From Streptomyces sp. NRRL S-340 (GTDB lineage: Bacteria > Actinomycetota > Actinomycetes > Streptomycetales > Streptomycetaceae), in NCBI RefSeq assembly GCF_000720185.1, contig NZ_JOIY01000057.1:39680-103679 (forward strand): a DNA stretch of 64,000 nucleotides. Direction: 5' to 3'. Under the pieces are notes generated by a model that saw only the letters and a program-made list of their open reading frames with translations, was not told the origin of the DNA and searched no databases. The translations under genes and the position numbers were made by a program. This document shows positions 25,738-35,827 of the stretch, piece after piece. Every line of letters begins with the position of its first letter. Within the stretch, counting starts at the first letter, position 1.

Positions 25738-25782
25738 GGCCGGGCCGGGTTCCTCTCCGCTCCGGAGGAACCCGGCCCGGCC
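25738..25782. terminator. Bidirectional terminator between the DUF2510 and tetR genes
   Basis: GGCCGGGCCGGGTTCCTC (25738-25755) and GAGGAACCCGGCCCGGCC (25765-25782) form a perfect 18-bp stem with a 9-nt loop between two convergent genes. Confidence 0.8.
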
Positions 25783-25835
25783 GGGAGTGCGCCGCCCCCG
25801 TCCCCACGGTGCGGCGCGCACAGGTCACCGTCCAG

Positions 25836-26477
25836 TCATCCCGTGGACGGCGGCCTGAGTCCTGTGGTGAGGCCGAGCGCGGGCAGCACGGCGGCCTCCA
25901 CGAACCGGACCATGTAGTCCGCGTCCGCGTACGTCCCCTCCAGCACGGGACGGATGCGCAGGACGCCGAACATCTGCGCGGGCACGTACGCCAGCGCCGG
26001 GTTGTCCGCGTCGACCTCTCCGCGCTCGACCCCGCGCCGCAGGATCTCCCGCAGCGCGGCGATCTCCGGTTCCACGACGGTCTCGCGCAGCGCCTGCTTC
26101 AGCTCCGGGTCCTGCATGATCGCGTGGCCGAGGGCCTGCAGGAGCCGGGTGTCCTTGCCGGACCACTCCCCCGCGATCCGGGCGGCCTGCCGGAGGTCCT
26201 CGGCGAGCGAGCCGGTGTCGATGCCGCCGAAGCGGGTGCGCCGGTTCGCGCGCAGGGCGGCCACCACGAACTGCGGCTTGTTCTTCCACTGCCGGTAGAG
26301 CGTGGACTTGCTGCAGCGCGTGCTGGCGGCGACGCCCTCCATGGTGACGGCGTCGTATCCGCACTCGCGGATCTGTTCGAGGACGGCGTCGAAGAACTCC
26401 TGCTCACGCTCGGGCGTGATCTTGGAGCGGCGCGAGGCGACAACCGTGTCCGGTCCGTCCGCGGCCTGCGACGTCAT
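25836..26477 (-). CDS. TetR-family transcriptional regulator
   Basis: The product is 213 residues. The TetR HTH is at residues 22-70: EREQEFFDAVLEQIRECGYDAVTMEGVAASTRCSKSTLYRQWKNK, with the typical STLYRxW recognition helix end. The C-terminal half is the variable ligand domain. It is divergent from a PAP2-phosphatase/transporter pair across a 240-bp region packed with repeated CGTATCG palindromic elements, which are the likely operator for both directions. The ligand is unknown; a lipid or hydrophobic compound would fit the neighbours. Confidence 0.88.
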   Translation of the reverse strand: MTSQAADGPDTVVASRRSKITPEREQEFFDAVLEQIRECGYDAVTMEGVAASTRCSKSTLYRQWKNKPQFVVAALRANRRTRFGGIDTGSLAEDLRQAARIAGEWSGKDTRLLQALGHAIMQDPELKQALRETVVEPEIAALREILRRGVERGEVDADNPALAYVPAQMFGVLRIRPVLEGTYADADYMVRFVEAAVLPALGLTTGLRPPSTG

Positions 26478-26564
26478 CGCTCTTCTCCTCGCTGTCGCTC
26501 ATGCTCCCGGGACGGCTCCAGCCGCCCTCGGGTGCGCTTCGTCTCCTGTGTGAGAGACCTCAAT

Positions 26565-26630
26565 CGATACGCCAGTGTACCGGTACTCCATCGTATCGGT
26601 ACACTGGCGTATCGGTACGATGTCGTATCG
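26565..26630. promoter_or_regulatory. Operator region with 17-bp inverted repeat and 16-bp-periodic CGTATCG units
   Basis: GATACGCCAGTGTACCG (26566-26582) and CGGTACACTGGCGTATC (26597-26613) are a perfect 17-bp inverted repeat with a 14-nt spacer. Overlaid on it, CGTATCG occurs at 26592, 26608 and 26624, a 16-bp period, and the palindrome GTACCGGTAC lies at 26577-26586. The region sits between the divergent tetR and PAP2 genes and is likely the TetR operator. Confidence 0.7.
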
Positions 26631-26717
26631 ATGCTCCCGGCGCGGTCACCGCTCGCGTACCGGTCGGCACCACCCATACGGCACACACGCAACACCCGCA
26701 CGCGAAGGGGCCGGGGC

Positions 26718-27518
26718 ATGACATCCCGAAACGAGGCCGCCGCCGCGGAGCCCACGAGGCCCGCACGGCCCGCACTCGTGCGCGAGCTGCTGCTCGTCGC
26801 GGGCCTGTTCCTCTTCTACAAGGCGGGCCGCCAACTGGCCGCCGACCACACCGGCGAGGCCTTCCGCAACGCGCACCACGTATGGCACCTGGAACGGGCG
26901 CTCCACCTGCCCGGCGAGGGCGCGGTGCAGTCCCTGCTGCTGCACGGCGACACCCTGGTCCGCGTCGCGAACACCTACTACGCCACCGTGCACTTCCCGG
27001 CCACCGTCGGCCTGCTCGTCTGGCTCTACCTGCGCCGTCCCGCGCACTACGTGTGGACCCGCCGCGCCCTGGCCGCGCTGACCGCCGCCGCCCTGGTGCT
27101 GCACCTCACGTTCCCGCTGGCCCCGCCGCGCATGCTCGCCGCCACCGGCCTGATCGACACCGCGCACGTCTACGGACCCTCGGTCTACGGGCCCCCGAAG
27201 ACGGACCACCTGTCGAACCAGTTCGCGGCCATGCCCTCGCTGCACTTCGGCTGGGCCCTGATGGTGGCCGTCGCACTGATCGCCGCCACCCGCTCGCGCT
27301 GGCGCTGGCTGTGGCTGCTGCACCCGCTGCTGACCCTGCTGGTGATCGTGGGCACCGCCAACCACTACTGGCTCGACTCGGTCGCGGCGACCGCTCTGCT
27401 CGGCATCGCCCTGCTGGCGCTCCCGCTGCCGCACCGCCGTCCGCTGACCGCCGCCCTGGGCCGGCAGCGGCCCGCGCCGGCCGAGGAGAACGGCACCCTC
27501 GTCGGAGCGGTCCGATGA
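26718..27518 (+). CDS. PAP2-superfamily membrane phosphatase (PAP2_3 type)
   Basis: The product is 266 residues with about five membrane helices. The phosphatase signature is present in its split form: PSLHFGWAL (middle motif with catalytic His) and GTANHYWLDSVAA (third motif, H and D). Such enzymes hydrolyse phosphate from lipid phosphates or transfer head groups; actinobacterial relatives are often labelled inositol phosphorylceramide synthase-like. ATG at 26718 is preceded by AAGGGG. Its stop overlaps the next gene by 4 nt (ATGA). Expression is probably controlled by the adjacent TetR. Confidence 0.82.
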   Translation: MTSRNEAAAAEPTRPARPALVRELLLVAGLFLFYKAGRQLAADHTGEAFRNAHHVWHLERALHLPGEGAVQSLLLHGDTLVRVANTYYATVHFPATVGLLVWLYLRRPAHYVWTRRALAALTAAALVLHLTFPLAPPRMLAATGLIDTAHVYGPSVYGPPKTDHLSNQFAAMPSLHFGWALMVAVALIAATRSRWRWLWLLHPLLTLLVIVGTANHYWLDSVAATALLGIALLALPLPHRRPLTAALGRQRPAPAEENGTLVGAVR

Positions 27519-28675
27519 ACGCCGCGCTGCTCGCCGTGGTCCTCTCGCTCTTCTCCGCCGTCGCCTACGCCGCCGCGGCCGTCGCCCAGGAACGGCTCGC
27601 CTCGCGGGCGGCCGCGGGCACCGGCGCGCTCGGGCTGCTGCGCCGCGGCGCCTGGTGGTGGTCGGTCGCCCTGAACGGGTCGGCGGCCCTGCTGCACGTG
27701 GTCGCCCTCAAGTACGGGCCGCTGACCGTGGTCCAGCCGCTCGGCGCGCTCACGCTGGTGGCCGCCGTGCCCATGGGGGCGCGCCTGGCGGGCCGGCGGG
27801 TCGTCGCCGCCGAGTGGCGGGGCACCGCGTGCACGCTGCTCGGGCTGGGCGCGCTGCTGCTGGCCGCGTCCGGACCCGCGCCGAAGCAGGTGCTGAGTCC
27901 GGCCGAGGCACTGGCGGTCGCGGGGGCCACGGCGGTCCTGATCGGTGCCCTGTCCCGGCCCGGGGCGCGGCCGGGCCTGCGGCACGCGACCGCCTCCGGT
28001 GTCGCCTCGGGCGTGGCGTCCGCGCTCACCCAGACCGTGACCGTGGCCGCCACGGACCACACCGGCCCGCTGCTGAGCGCCCGCGTGATCCTCGTGGCGC
28101 TGCTGGTCGCGGCGTTCGCGACGGGCGGGCTGCTGCTCTCGCAGACCGCCTACCGGGGCGGCCTGGGCGCGCCGCTCGCGGTGGTGACGCTGACGAACCC
28201 GGTGGCCGCCGCGCTGATCGGCCTGACCCTGCTGGGCCAGGGGCTGCAGGGCGGCGTACGGGGTGTGCTGCTCGCGCTCGCGGGAGCGGCGTTCGCCGCC
28301 TGGGGCGTGGTCGAACTGTCGCGGGCGGCCCCGCATCCGCATCCCGGGGAAGGCGCACCCGCGCACCCGGAGAACGCGGCCGACGCCGCGTCCGCGGCCG
28401 GGTCCGTGTCCCTGCCGGGGCCCGCGTCCGCGACCGGACCGGCACCCGGGCGCGCGTCCGGGCCGCGGCCCGCTTCCGTACCCGAGCCCGTGTCCGGGCC
28501 CGCGTCCGTACCCGCCCTCGTGCCCGCGCAGGACGGCGAGGACGAGACACATCCCGTGGCCGCCGTCCTCGCCCTGGAGCCGGAAGGGGCGTCCCGGGAA
28601 CCGCTGCTGCTGCCGCTGCACGTGCCCCTGCCCGGGCCCCTGCCCTCCGGACCGGAGCATCTGACCGCGCTCTGA
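27515..28675 (+). CDS. DMT/EamA-type multi-helix membrane protein with Pro/Ala-rich cytoplasmic tail
   Basis: The product is 386 residues. Residues 1-272 form about nine or ten hydrophobic helices arranged as two halves typical of drug/metabolite transporters: LKYGPLTVVQPLGALTLVAAVPMGA in the first, and TLTNPVAAALIGLTLLGQGL in the second. The last 110 residues are a hydrophilic Pro/Ala/Gly/Ser tail with repeated PASV and SGP units, unlike usual DMT proteins. ATG 27515 overlaps the PAP2 stop, so the two are translationally coupled, suggesting lipid-linked export or recycling. Substrate is unknown. Confidence 0.75.
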   Translation: MNAALLAVVLSLFSAVAYAAAAVAQERLASRAAAGTGALGLLRRGAWWWSVALNGSAALLHVVALKYGPLTVVQPLGALTLVAAVPMGARLAGRRVVAAEWRGTACTLLGLGALLLAASGPAPKQVLSPAEALAVAGATAVLIGALSRPGARPGLRHATASGVASGVASALTQTVTVAATDHTGPLLSARVILVALLVAAFATGGLLLSQTAYRGGLGAPLAVVTLTNPVAAALIGLTLLGQGLQGGVRGVLLALAGAAFAAWGVVELSRAAPHPHPGEGAPAHPENAADAASAAGSVSLPGPASATGPAPGRASGPRPASVPEPVSGPASVPALVPAQDGEDETHPVAAVLALEPEGASREPLLLPLHVPLPGPLPSGPEHLTAL

Positions 28676-28704
28676 GGAGCCGCAGCGGCGCGGCCCGTGC
28701 TGGG

Positions 28705-29547
28705 TCAGCCCCAGCCGCGCGAGTCCTGCTTGAGGGCCGTGTCGACGGTCAGCGCCGTCGCCACCACCAGGCTCAGCAGCGGCTCGGGCAGCTGGTAGTG
28801 GATCTGCAGGACGTAGTTGTCGGCCGTGGTGAACATCGTCTTGGCCAGCCCCTCCCACGTCTTGGTGATCCGGGCCACCTCGTTGTCGGCGTGGTCGACG
28901 ATCGCGAAGTTCCAGGCGCGCCAGTTCTCCGCCTTGATGGCGCCGACCTGCTGCCCGTTCGCGTTCATCGCGAAGTTGATCTTGCCGAAGACGTTCTGCT
29001 GGACGATCTCGCCGACCTCCGAGCCGTCCGGGCGCGAGACGATCACCCGCGACTTGACGAACTTCGCGGGCCGGGTGAGCACGAGCTGCGGCTGCCCGTG
29101 ACCGTCGCGGATCTCCAGCCGGTGGGTCATGAACTGGTCCAGGCTGGAGACGAACCGCAGGGCCTTGCGCAGCGTGCTCTGGCCGATCTCGGTGACGGCG
29201 CCGATCTGGTTGCCGTTCTGGTCGAAGACCTTGTACTCGTTGGTCAGCTCGATCAGCTTGGCCTTCTGGTTCACCACGAGGACCGGCTCGCTGAACAGGG
29301 TGCCGCCGCCGGCGCCGCCGGGGGCGACGCCGGCCTGCTGCTGCACCTGACGCTGCACGCGCGCGTCGGCACCGGCCGGCCCGCCCGGGACCTGCTGGGC
29401 GGCGGGAGCCTGCTGGGCCGCGGGGGCCTGCTGCTGGGCGGCGTGGGTGTGCTCGGTCCACTGCGCGCCGTCCCAGTAGCGCAGCGTCTGCGCCGCCCCG
29501 TGGGGGTCCGGGTACCAGCCTGCAGGTGTGTTCGAATGCGTGGTCAC
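28705..29547 (-). CDS. DUF2510 + LURP-one/scramblase-like protein
   Basis: The product is 280 residues. It begins with a DUF2510 motif (PAGWYPDPHGAAQTLRYWDGAQWTEHTH), followed by a Gln/Ala/Pro linker with APAAQQ repeats, and then a tubby/LURP-like 12-strand barrel domain (residues about 85-275): LFSEPVLVVNQKAKLIELTNEYKVFD, RFVSSLDQFMTHRLEIRDGHGQPQLVL, VFGKINFAMNANGQQVGAIKAENWRAWNFAIVDHADNEVARI. Proteins of this fold bind phospholipids or act as scramblases. The GTG at 29547 is the start. No transmembrane signal sequence is seen. The role is inferred only from fold. Confidence 0.78.
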   Translation of the reverse strand: MTTHSNTPAGWYPDPHGAAQTLRYWDGAQWTEHTHAAQQQAPAAQQAPAAQQVPGGPAGADARVQRQVQQQAGVAPGGAGGGTLFSEPVLVVNQKAKLIELTNEYKVFDQNGNQIGAVTEIGQSTLRKALRFVSSLDQFMTHRLEIRDGHGQPQLVLTRPAKFVKSRVIVSRPDGSEVGEIVQQNVFGKINFAMNANGQQVGAIKAENWRAWNFAIVDHADNEVARITKTWEGLAKTMFTTADNYVLQIHYQLPEPLLSLVVATALTVDTALKQDSRGWG

Positions 29548-29599
29548 CGGGGCACACTACCGCGAGCCGGCCGGAAAGCAACCGCTGTCCGCCCGCCGG

Positions 29600-31666
29600 T
29601 CAGCCGGCCGCGATCGCCGGATCGCTCACCCCCGGAAGGCCGTTCTCGACGTGGCCGGCGAACCGCCGCAGGAAGGACGGATCCGCCCCCGACGTGACGG
29701 TCAGGTCGTACCAGCGCTCGCTGGCCGCCAGTACGACCCGCCGGCGCACCGCCGCACCCGGCTGGACCTGGACCGTCGTCCGGCCCCCGCCGTAGCCGTC
29801 CGCCACCGCGAGATCCACCGTTTTCGAGCCCCTGTTGGTGAAGGTCAGCTCGATGTCGTCGCCGGCCGGCCGCGCGGTGACCTCGGGACCGGCCGTCCTG
29901 CCGGGTCCCTTGAAGACGCGCAGGAAGCCGTTGGGGCCGTGCACGCTCAGGTCGTACGACCCCCCGGAGTAGACCGAGTTCCAGGTGTCCGAGACGGTCT
30001 TGCCGGCCTCGGTGGTGTAGGTCCAGGGGCCGTCGGAGCGGCTGCCCGAGGTGACCAGGAAGGCGGCCCCGGCCTGCGCGCCCGAGGCGAAGGTGAGCGT
30101 GTACTTCCCGGCCGCCGCGTCCACCGAACCGTCCACCACGGGCGCGTACCTGAGCGGGCGGGTGGGCCGCCGTCCGGGCTCCTGGCGGGGCAGGGAGCCC
30201 TGGGCCGGCGGGGTCGGCACGTAGTCGGGGTGGCGGTCGTGGTCCCGCGGCGCGTATCCGGCGGTGTCCGGCAGGGAGACGAGGGCGGTGTCCTTGCCGG
30301 AGAAGTCGAACGCCGCGGTCAGGTCGCCGCAGACCGCCCGCCGCCAGGGCGAGATGTTCGGCTCCCGCACCCCGAAGCGGCGCTCCATGAACCGGATGAC
30401 CGAGGTGTGGTCGAACGTCTCGGAGCAGACGAAACCGCCCTTGCTCCACGGTGAGATCACCAGCATCGGCACGCGCTGGCCGAGTCCGTAGGGACCGGCC
30501 ACGTGGCCGGCGTCGCCCTTGAACAGGTCGAGGCCCGCGTCGACCGTGGACAGGCCCTGAGCGGCGGAGGCCGGCGGGAAGGGCGGGACGAGGTGGTCGA
30601 AGAAGCCGTCGTTCTCGTCGTAGGTCAGGAACAGGGCGGTCCGCGCCCACACCGCCGGGTCGGCGGTCAGCGCGTCGATGACCTGGGAGACGTACCAGGC
30701 GCCGTAGTTCGCGGGCCAGTTGGGGTGCTCGGAGAAGGCCTCGGGGGCGACGATCCAGGAGATCTGCGGCAGCTTCCCGCCCTTGACGTCGGACCTGAGC
30801 CGGTCGAAGAACCCCTCGCCGGTGCGGGCGTCGGTGCCGGTGCGGGCCTTGTCGTACAGCGGGTCGCCGGGCTTGGCGCCGCGGTACTGGTCGAAGTACA
30901 GCAGCGAGTTGTCCCCGTAGTTGCCGCGGTAGGCGTCGTTGATCCAGCCCCAGCCGCCGGCGGCGTCCAGCCCGTCACCGACGTCCTGGTAGATCTTCCA
31001 GGAGACGCCCGCCTTCTCCAGGCGCTCGGGGTACGTCGTCCAGCTGTAGCCCGCCTCCTCGTTGCCGAGGACGGGGCCGCCGCCCTTGCCGTCGTTGCCG
31101 GTGTGACCCGTCCACAGGTAGTAGCGGTTGGGGTCGGTGGAGCCGATGAGCGAGCAGTGGTAGGCGTCGCAGACGGTGAACGCGTCGGCGAGCGCGTAGT
31201 GGAACGGGATGTCCTTGCGGGTCAGGTACGCCATCGTCGTCGTGCCCTTGGACGGCACCCACTGGTCGTAGCGGCCCCGGTCGTGCGCGGCGTGCCCGTC
31301 GTTCCAGCCGTGCGGGAGGTCCTGGACGAAGGCCAGGCCCAGGTCGTCGGCGTCGGGGCGGAAGGGCAGCACCTCCTTGCCCGCGCCGTTGGTCTGGTGC
31401 CACACCGGCTTGCCGTTCGGCAGCGGCACCGGGCGCGGGTCGCCGAAGCCCCGTACGCCGCGGAGGGTGCCGAAGTAGTGGTCGAAGGACCGGTTCTCCT
31501 GCATGAGGACGACGATGTGCTCGACGTCCTCGATCGATCCGGTGCGGCGGTGGGCGGGCAGGGCCGCCGCGCGCTGGATGCTGCCGGACAGCGCGGTGAA
31601 CGCGGTGGTCGCGCCCGCTATCTGCAGGAAGCGGCGCCGGTTGACCTCGGGGGTGGGTGACGGCAT
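29600..31666 (-). CDS. Secreted non-hemolytic phospholipase C (phosphocholine-specific type)
   Basis: The product is 688 residues, normal for the bacterial PlcC/PlcN family of the phosphoesterase superfamily. It has a twin-arginine signal (NRRRFLQIAGATTAFTALSG), so it is exported folded. Catalytic-domain motifs are visible: QENRSFDHYFGTLRGVRGFGDPR, YDENDGFFDHLVPPFPP, and TFDHTSVIRFMERRFGV. Two C-terminal beta-domains (DUF756, about residues 500-590 and 600-685) follow. It hydrolyses phospholipids outside the cell to release phosphate-containing head groups. The ATG at 31666 has GAGGACC upstream. The gene stands alone after the alpha-glucan operon, separated by strong hairpins. Phosphate-starvation control is common in the family but no PHO box was identified. 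Confidence 0.9.
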   Translation of the reverse strand: MPSPTPEVNRRRFLQIAGATTAFTALSGSIQRAAALPAHRRTGSIEDVEHIVVLMQENRSFDHYFGTLRGVRGFGDPRPVPLPNGKPVWHQTNGAGKEVLPFRPDADDLGLAFVQDLPHGWNDGHAAHDRGRYDQWVPSKGTTTMAYLTRKDIPFHYALADAFTVCDAYHCSLIGSTDPNRYYLWTGHTGNDGKGGGPVLGNEEAGYSWTTYPERLEKAGVSWKIYQDVGDGLDAAGGWGWINDAYRGNYGDNSLLYFDQYRGAKPGDPLYDKARTGTDARTGEGFFDRLRSDVKGGKLPQISWIVAPEAFSEHPNWPANYGAWYVSQVIDALTADPAVWARTALFLTYDENDGFFDHLVPPFPPASAAQGLSTVDAGLDLFKGDAGHVAGPYGLGQRVPMLVISPWSKGGFVCSETFDHTSVIRFMERRFGVREPNISPWRRAVCGDLTAAFDFSGKDTALVSLPDTAGYAPRDHDRHPDYVPTPPAQGSLPRQEPGRRPTRPLRYAPVVDGSVDAAAGKYTLTFASGAQAGAAFLVTSGSRSDGPWTYTTEAGKTVSDTWNSVYSGGSYDLSVHGPNGFLRVFKGPGRTAGPEVTARPAGDDIELTFTNRGSKTVDLAVADGYGGGRTTVQVQPGAAVRRRVVLAASERWYDLTVTSGADPSFLRRFAGHVENGLPGVSDPAIAAG

Positions 31667-31802
31667 GAAGGTCCTCACATCCTCGTGCACGGACGGCCGG
31701 AACGGGTGAGTGCTGCGCGCAGCGAGTGTTCCAAGAGCACCGAACGGGAGGGAAGGGTGCGGTGACGTCCATGTGAAAGTCAGGGGACCGGCGTGCCGGT
31801 GC

Positions 31803-31869
31803 GGGAGCCGGCCCGGTGGCCGGCTCCCGGGTGGCTGCCGGCCGGCGCCCCGCGCGGGGCGCCGGCCGG
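31803..31869 (-). terminator. Double hairpin terminator downstream of the GH87 gene
   Basis: Two structures lie side by side. A 9-bp stem GGGAGCCGG/CCGGCTCCC (31803-31811 and 31820-31828) is followed by a 32-bp perfect palindrome at 31838-31869 centred on GCGC. They sit 15-80 bp past the GH87 stop codon (31885) and separate it from the phospholipase gene. Confidence 0.7.
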
Positions 31870-31884
31870 GGCCCGGAGGGCCGC

Positions 31885-34068
31885 TCAGGAGGTCGCGTAC
31901 GCCTCCACCTCGCTGAACTGCCCGGCCGGCCAGCCCGTGTTGCCGGTGACGGTCAGCCGCAGCCAGCGCAGGGCTGTCCCGGCCGGCAGGGCGACGGTGA
32001 CGCTGTTGCCGGTCGCCGGGTCGAAGCGGTAGCCCTGCGCGCCCGCCACCGTGGTGTAGTTCGTGCCGTCGGTGCTGCCCAGGACCGCGATGGTCTGGGT
32101 CCGGGCGCCCCAGGCGGCGGACGGCGGGAGCTTCAGCACCAGCCGGCGCACGGTCTGGCTCGATCCGAGGTCGACGGTGAGGGACTGCGGGAAGGCGTTG
32201 TTGGCCGACTCCCAGTAGCTGTTCGCGTCCCCGTCGACCGCCTTGCCGGGCGTGTAGACGTCCTGGGAGCCGGTGGCGGTGGCCGGACGGCCCTTGGCGA
32301 GGTTGCGGTTCGGATCGGGAGCCGGGTTGCCCTGGCCGGGCTGCGGCCAGGTGGAGCAGTCCTCCCAGGTGCTGGTCCAGCCGGAGTTTCCGCCGCCGTC
32401 GGCGAGCGCGAAGCTGCCCGAGCCGGACGGGAAGGGGCAGTTGTAGACGCCGGCGGAGCCCACACCGGTGGCGGTGACGCCCCGGAACGTCGCCGCGCCC
32501 TGCGCCTCGGCCTGGACGACGACCGTTCCGGTGTTGCGCACCGTGGCGCCGTCCACGGTGACGCCCTTCACCGGGTACCCGTGACCGCCGCCCGAGACGA
32601 ACTCGAAGGCGCTGTAAGGGCTGTCGACGACGGTGGTGCCCGTGATGTTCACGGTGGCGTTGATCGCACTGTCGTAGGAGTCGACGCGCAGCGCGCCCAT
32701 GGGGTGGTTCCAGTTGGGGTTCATGGCGCCCGCGCGCACCAGGGTGTTGCCGGCGACCGTGATCGTCCCGGCGAGCGGGTTGAAGGGGTCCATGAACTTC
32801 TGGTTGGAGATGGCGATGCCGCTGCCGAGGGCGTTGGTGTCGGAGACCAGGTTGTCGGAGACCGTGATGTCGGTGCCGCCGTAGATCGCGATGCCGTTGG
32901 CGAGGTTGGGCTGCGAGATGGTGTTGTGCTCGAAGCTGCTGTCCGTGTCGGGTGCGTACAGGGACCACATGGCGAGGGCGTCGTCGCCCTGGTTGCGCAG
33001 GAAGTTGTCGCGGACCCTCACTCCCCTGGCGTTGCCGTTGAGGTTGAGGCCGTCGGCGGTGGTGTCGAGGATGCGGTTGTCCTCGACGACGAGGTTGTCG
33101 TTGTTCCCGGTCAGCCACAGGCCGCACTTGAGGTGCTGGATCCACATGCCGGAGACGCTGGAGCCGGGCCCGAGGGAGCCGTTGACGAAGTTGTCGGGGC
33201 TGCCGTCGTTGCGTTCGGTGACCTCGCCGATGACCGCGAAGTCCTTGAGGTGCACACCGCCCGAGGAGCTGCCCTGGTTGATGAAGCTGGAAGTGTGCAC
33301 GACGGAGTACCAGCTGCCCGCGCCCTGGAGGGTGACGTTCTGCACGCCGCCGAGCGAGGAGGTCAGCCGGTAGTCGCCCGGCGGGATCCACACCACCCCG
33401 CCCTGGGCGGCGTTGACGGCGTCGCGGAAGGCCTGGGTGGAGTCGCCCTGGCCGCTGGGGTCGGCGCCCTTGGAGACCACGGAGACCGATCCGGCCGGCT
33501 GGACGGCGGCAGGCGCCACCTGTTCGAAGTCGGCCACGTCGACGGTGACCTGGACGTTCGCCGCCTCCAGGGTGATCTTGTCACCGGCCTGGACGTTCTG
33601 CCCGAGCAGCAGCCGGGCGTTGTCGAAGAAGTGGTGGGTCTTGGCTCCGGTGATCCAGCCGGTGTCGACGTAGGAGTACTTGGAGGTGACGGTGAGGGTC
33701 TTGGCGAGCCGGGTGCCGTTGACGTAGACGTTGAGGGTGCCGGACTGGCCGTCGGGCACGTTGTAGGCCACGTTCAGGGCGTTGGCGGCGCGCGGTGCGG
33801 TGAACTCCACGCGCTGTCCGGTGCTGAGCCGGACGGCCTGGCGGCCCGACGCCTCCGAGGCGAGGGTGCCCTGCGTGTAGTCGGGGCCGATCTTCGTGCC
33901 GGTGGTGGCGGCGGACTCGGCCTCGACGGAGGTGAAGGGGAGGGTGGCGCCCGCGGCGGCATGGGCGGCGGGCGCACCGAGGGTGACGAGCATGCCGGCG
34001 GCGAGGGCGACGGTGGCCGCGACGGCCGGCAGGCGGCGGACGGATCTGGGCGTGCTGGTGCCGTGCAT
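31885..34068 (-). CDS. Secreted GH87-type alpha-1,3-glucanase (mycodextranase) with carbohydrate-binding and discoidin domains
   Basis: The product is 727 residues. A signal peptide (AVAATVALAAGMLVTLGAPAAHA) leads to a CBM6/35-like module (VEAESAATTG..., about residues 45-185), a parallel beta-helix catalytic domain (about 190-560) and a C-terminal F5/8-type discoidin module (about 585-725). The GH87 triad pattern fits: Asp339 (TADGLN), Asp362 and Asp363 (QGDDALAMW), the spacing of +23/+24 recalled for Bacillus Agl-KA catalytic residues. The enzyme would cut alpha-1,3-glucan or nigeran of fungal walls. It is the last gene of the sugar ABC/GH13 locus. Confidence 0.78.
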   Translation of the reverse strand: MHGTSTPRSVRRLPAVAATVALAAGMLVTLGAPAAHAAAGATLPFTSVEAESAATTGTKIGPDYTQGTLASEASGRQAVRLSTGQRVEFTAPRAANALNVAYNVPDGQSGTLNVYVNGTRLAKTLTVTSKYSYVDTGWITGAKTHHFFDNARLLLGQNVQAGDKITLEAANVQVTVDVADFEQVAPAAVQPAGSVSVVSKGADPSGQGDSTQAFRDAVNAAQGGVVWIPPGDYRLTSSLGGVQNVTLQGAGSWYSVVHTSSFINQGSSSGGVHLKDFAVIGEVTERNDGSPDNFVNGSLGPGSSVSGMWIQHLKCGLWLTGNNDNLVVEDNRILDTTADGLNLNGNARGVRVRDNFLRNQGDDALAMWSLYAPDTDSSFEHNTISQPNLANGIAIYGGTDITVSDNLVSDTNALGSGIAISNQKFMDPFNPLAGTITVAGNTLVRAGAMNPNWNHPMGALRVDSYDSAINATVNITGTTVVDSPYSAFEFVSGGGHGYPVKGVTVDGATVRNTGTVVVQAEAQGAATFRGVTATGVGSAGVYNCPFPSGSGSFALADGGGNSGWTSTWEDCSTWPQPGQGNPAPDPNRNLAKGRPATATGSQDVYTPGKAVDGDANSYWESANNAFPQSLTVDLGSSQTVRRLVLKLPPSAAWGARTQTIAVLGSTDGTNYTTVAGAQGYRFDPATGNSVTVALPAGTALRWLRLTVTGNTGWPAGQFSEVEAYATS

Positions 34069-34174
34069 GTGCTGATCCCTTCGTGGTGGGGGTGCGGGGA
34101 TAGCGCTGTGCGGATCGGCGGCCGGGGCCCGGCGTCGAGTGGTCCGGGCGCGGTGGCCCCGGTGCCGCGCGCCT

Positions 34175-35779
<1,605 letters not shown>

Positions 35780-35827
35780 GGTGCGTGCCTTTCTGTGTCG
35801 GTCGGGGGGAGGGTGGGCGGGCGGTGG

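Noticed and set aside
25738..25782. Operator for the adjacent tetR gene
   Set aside because: The perfect 18-bp stem lies between two convergent 3' ends, so a terminator explains it better.
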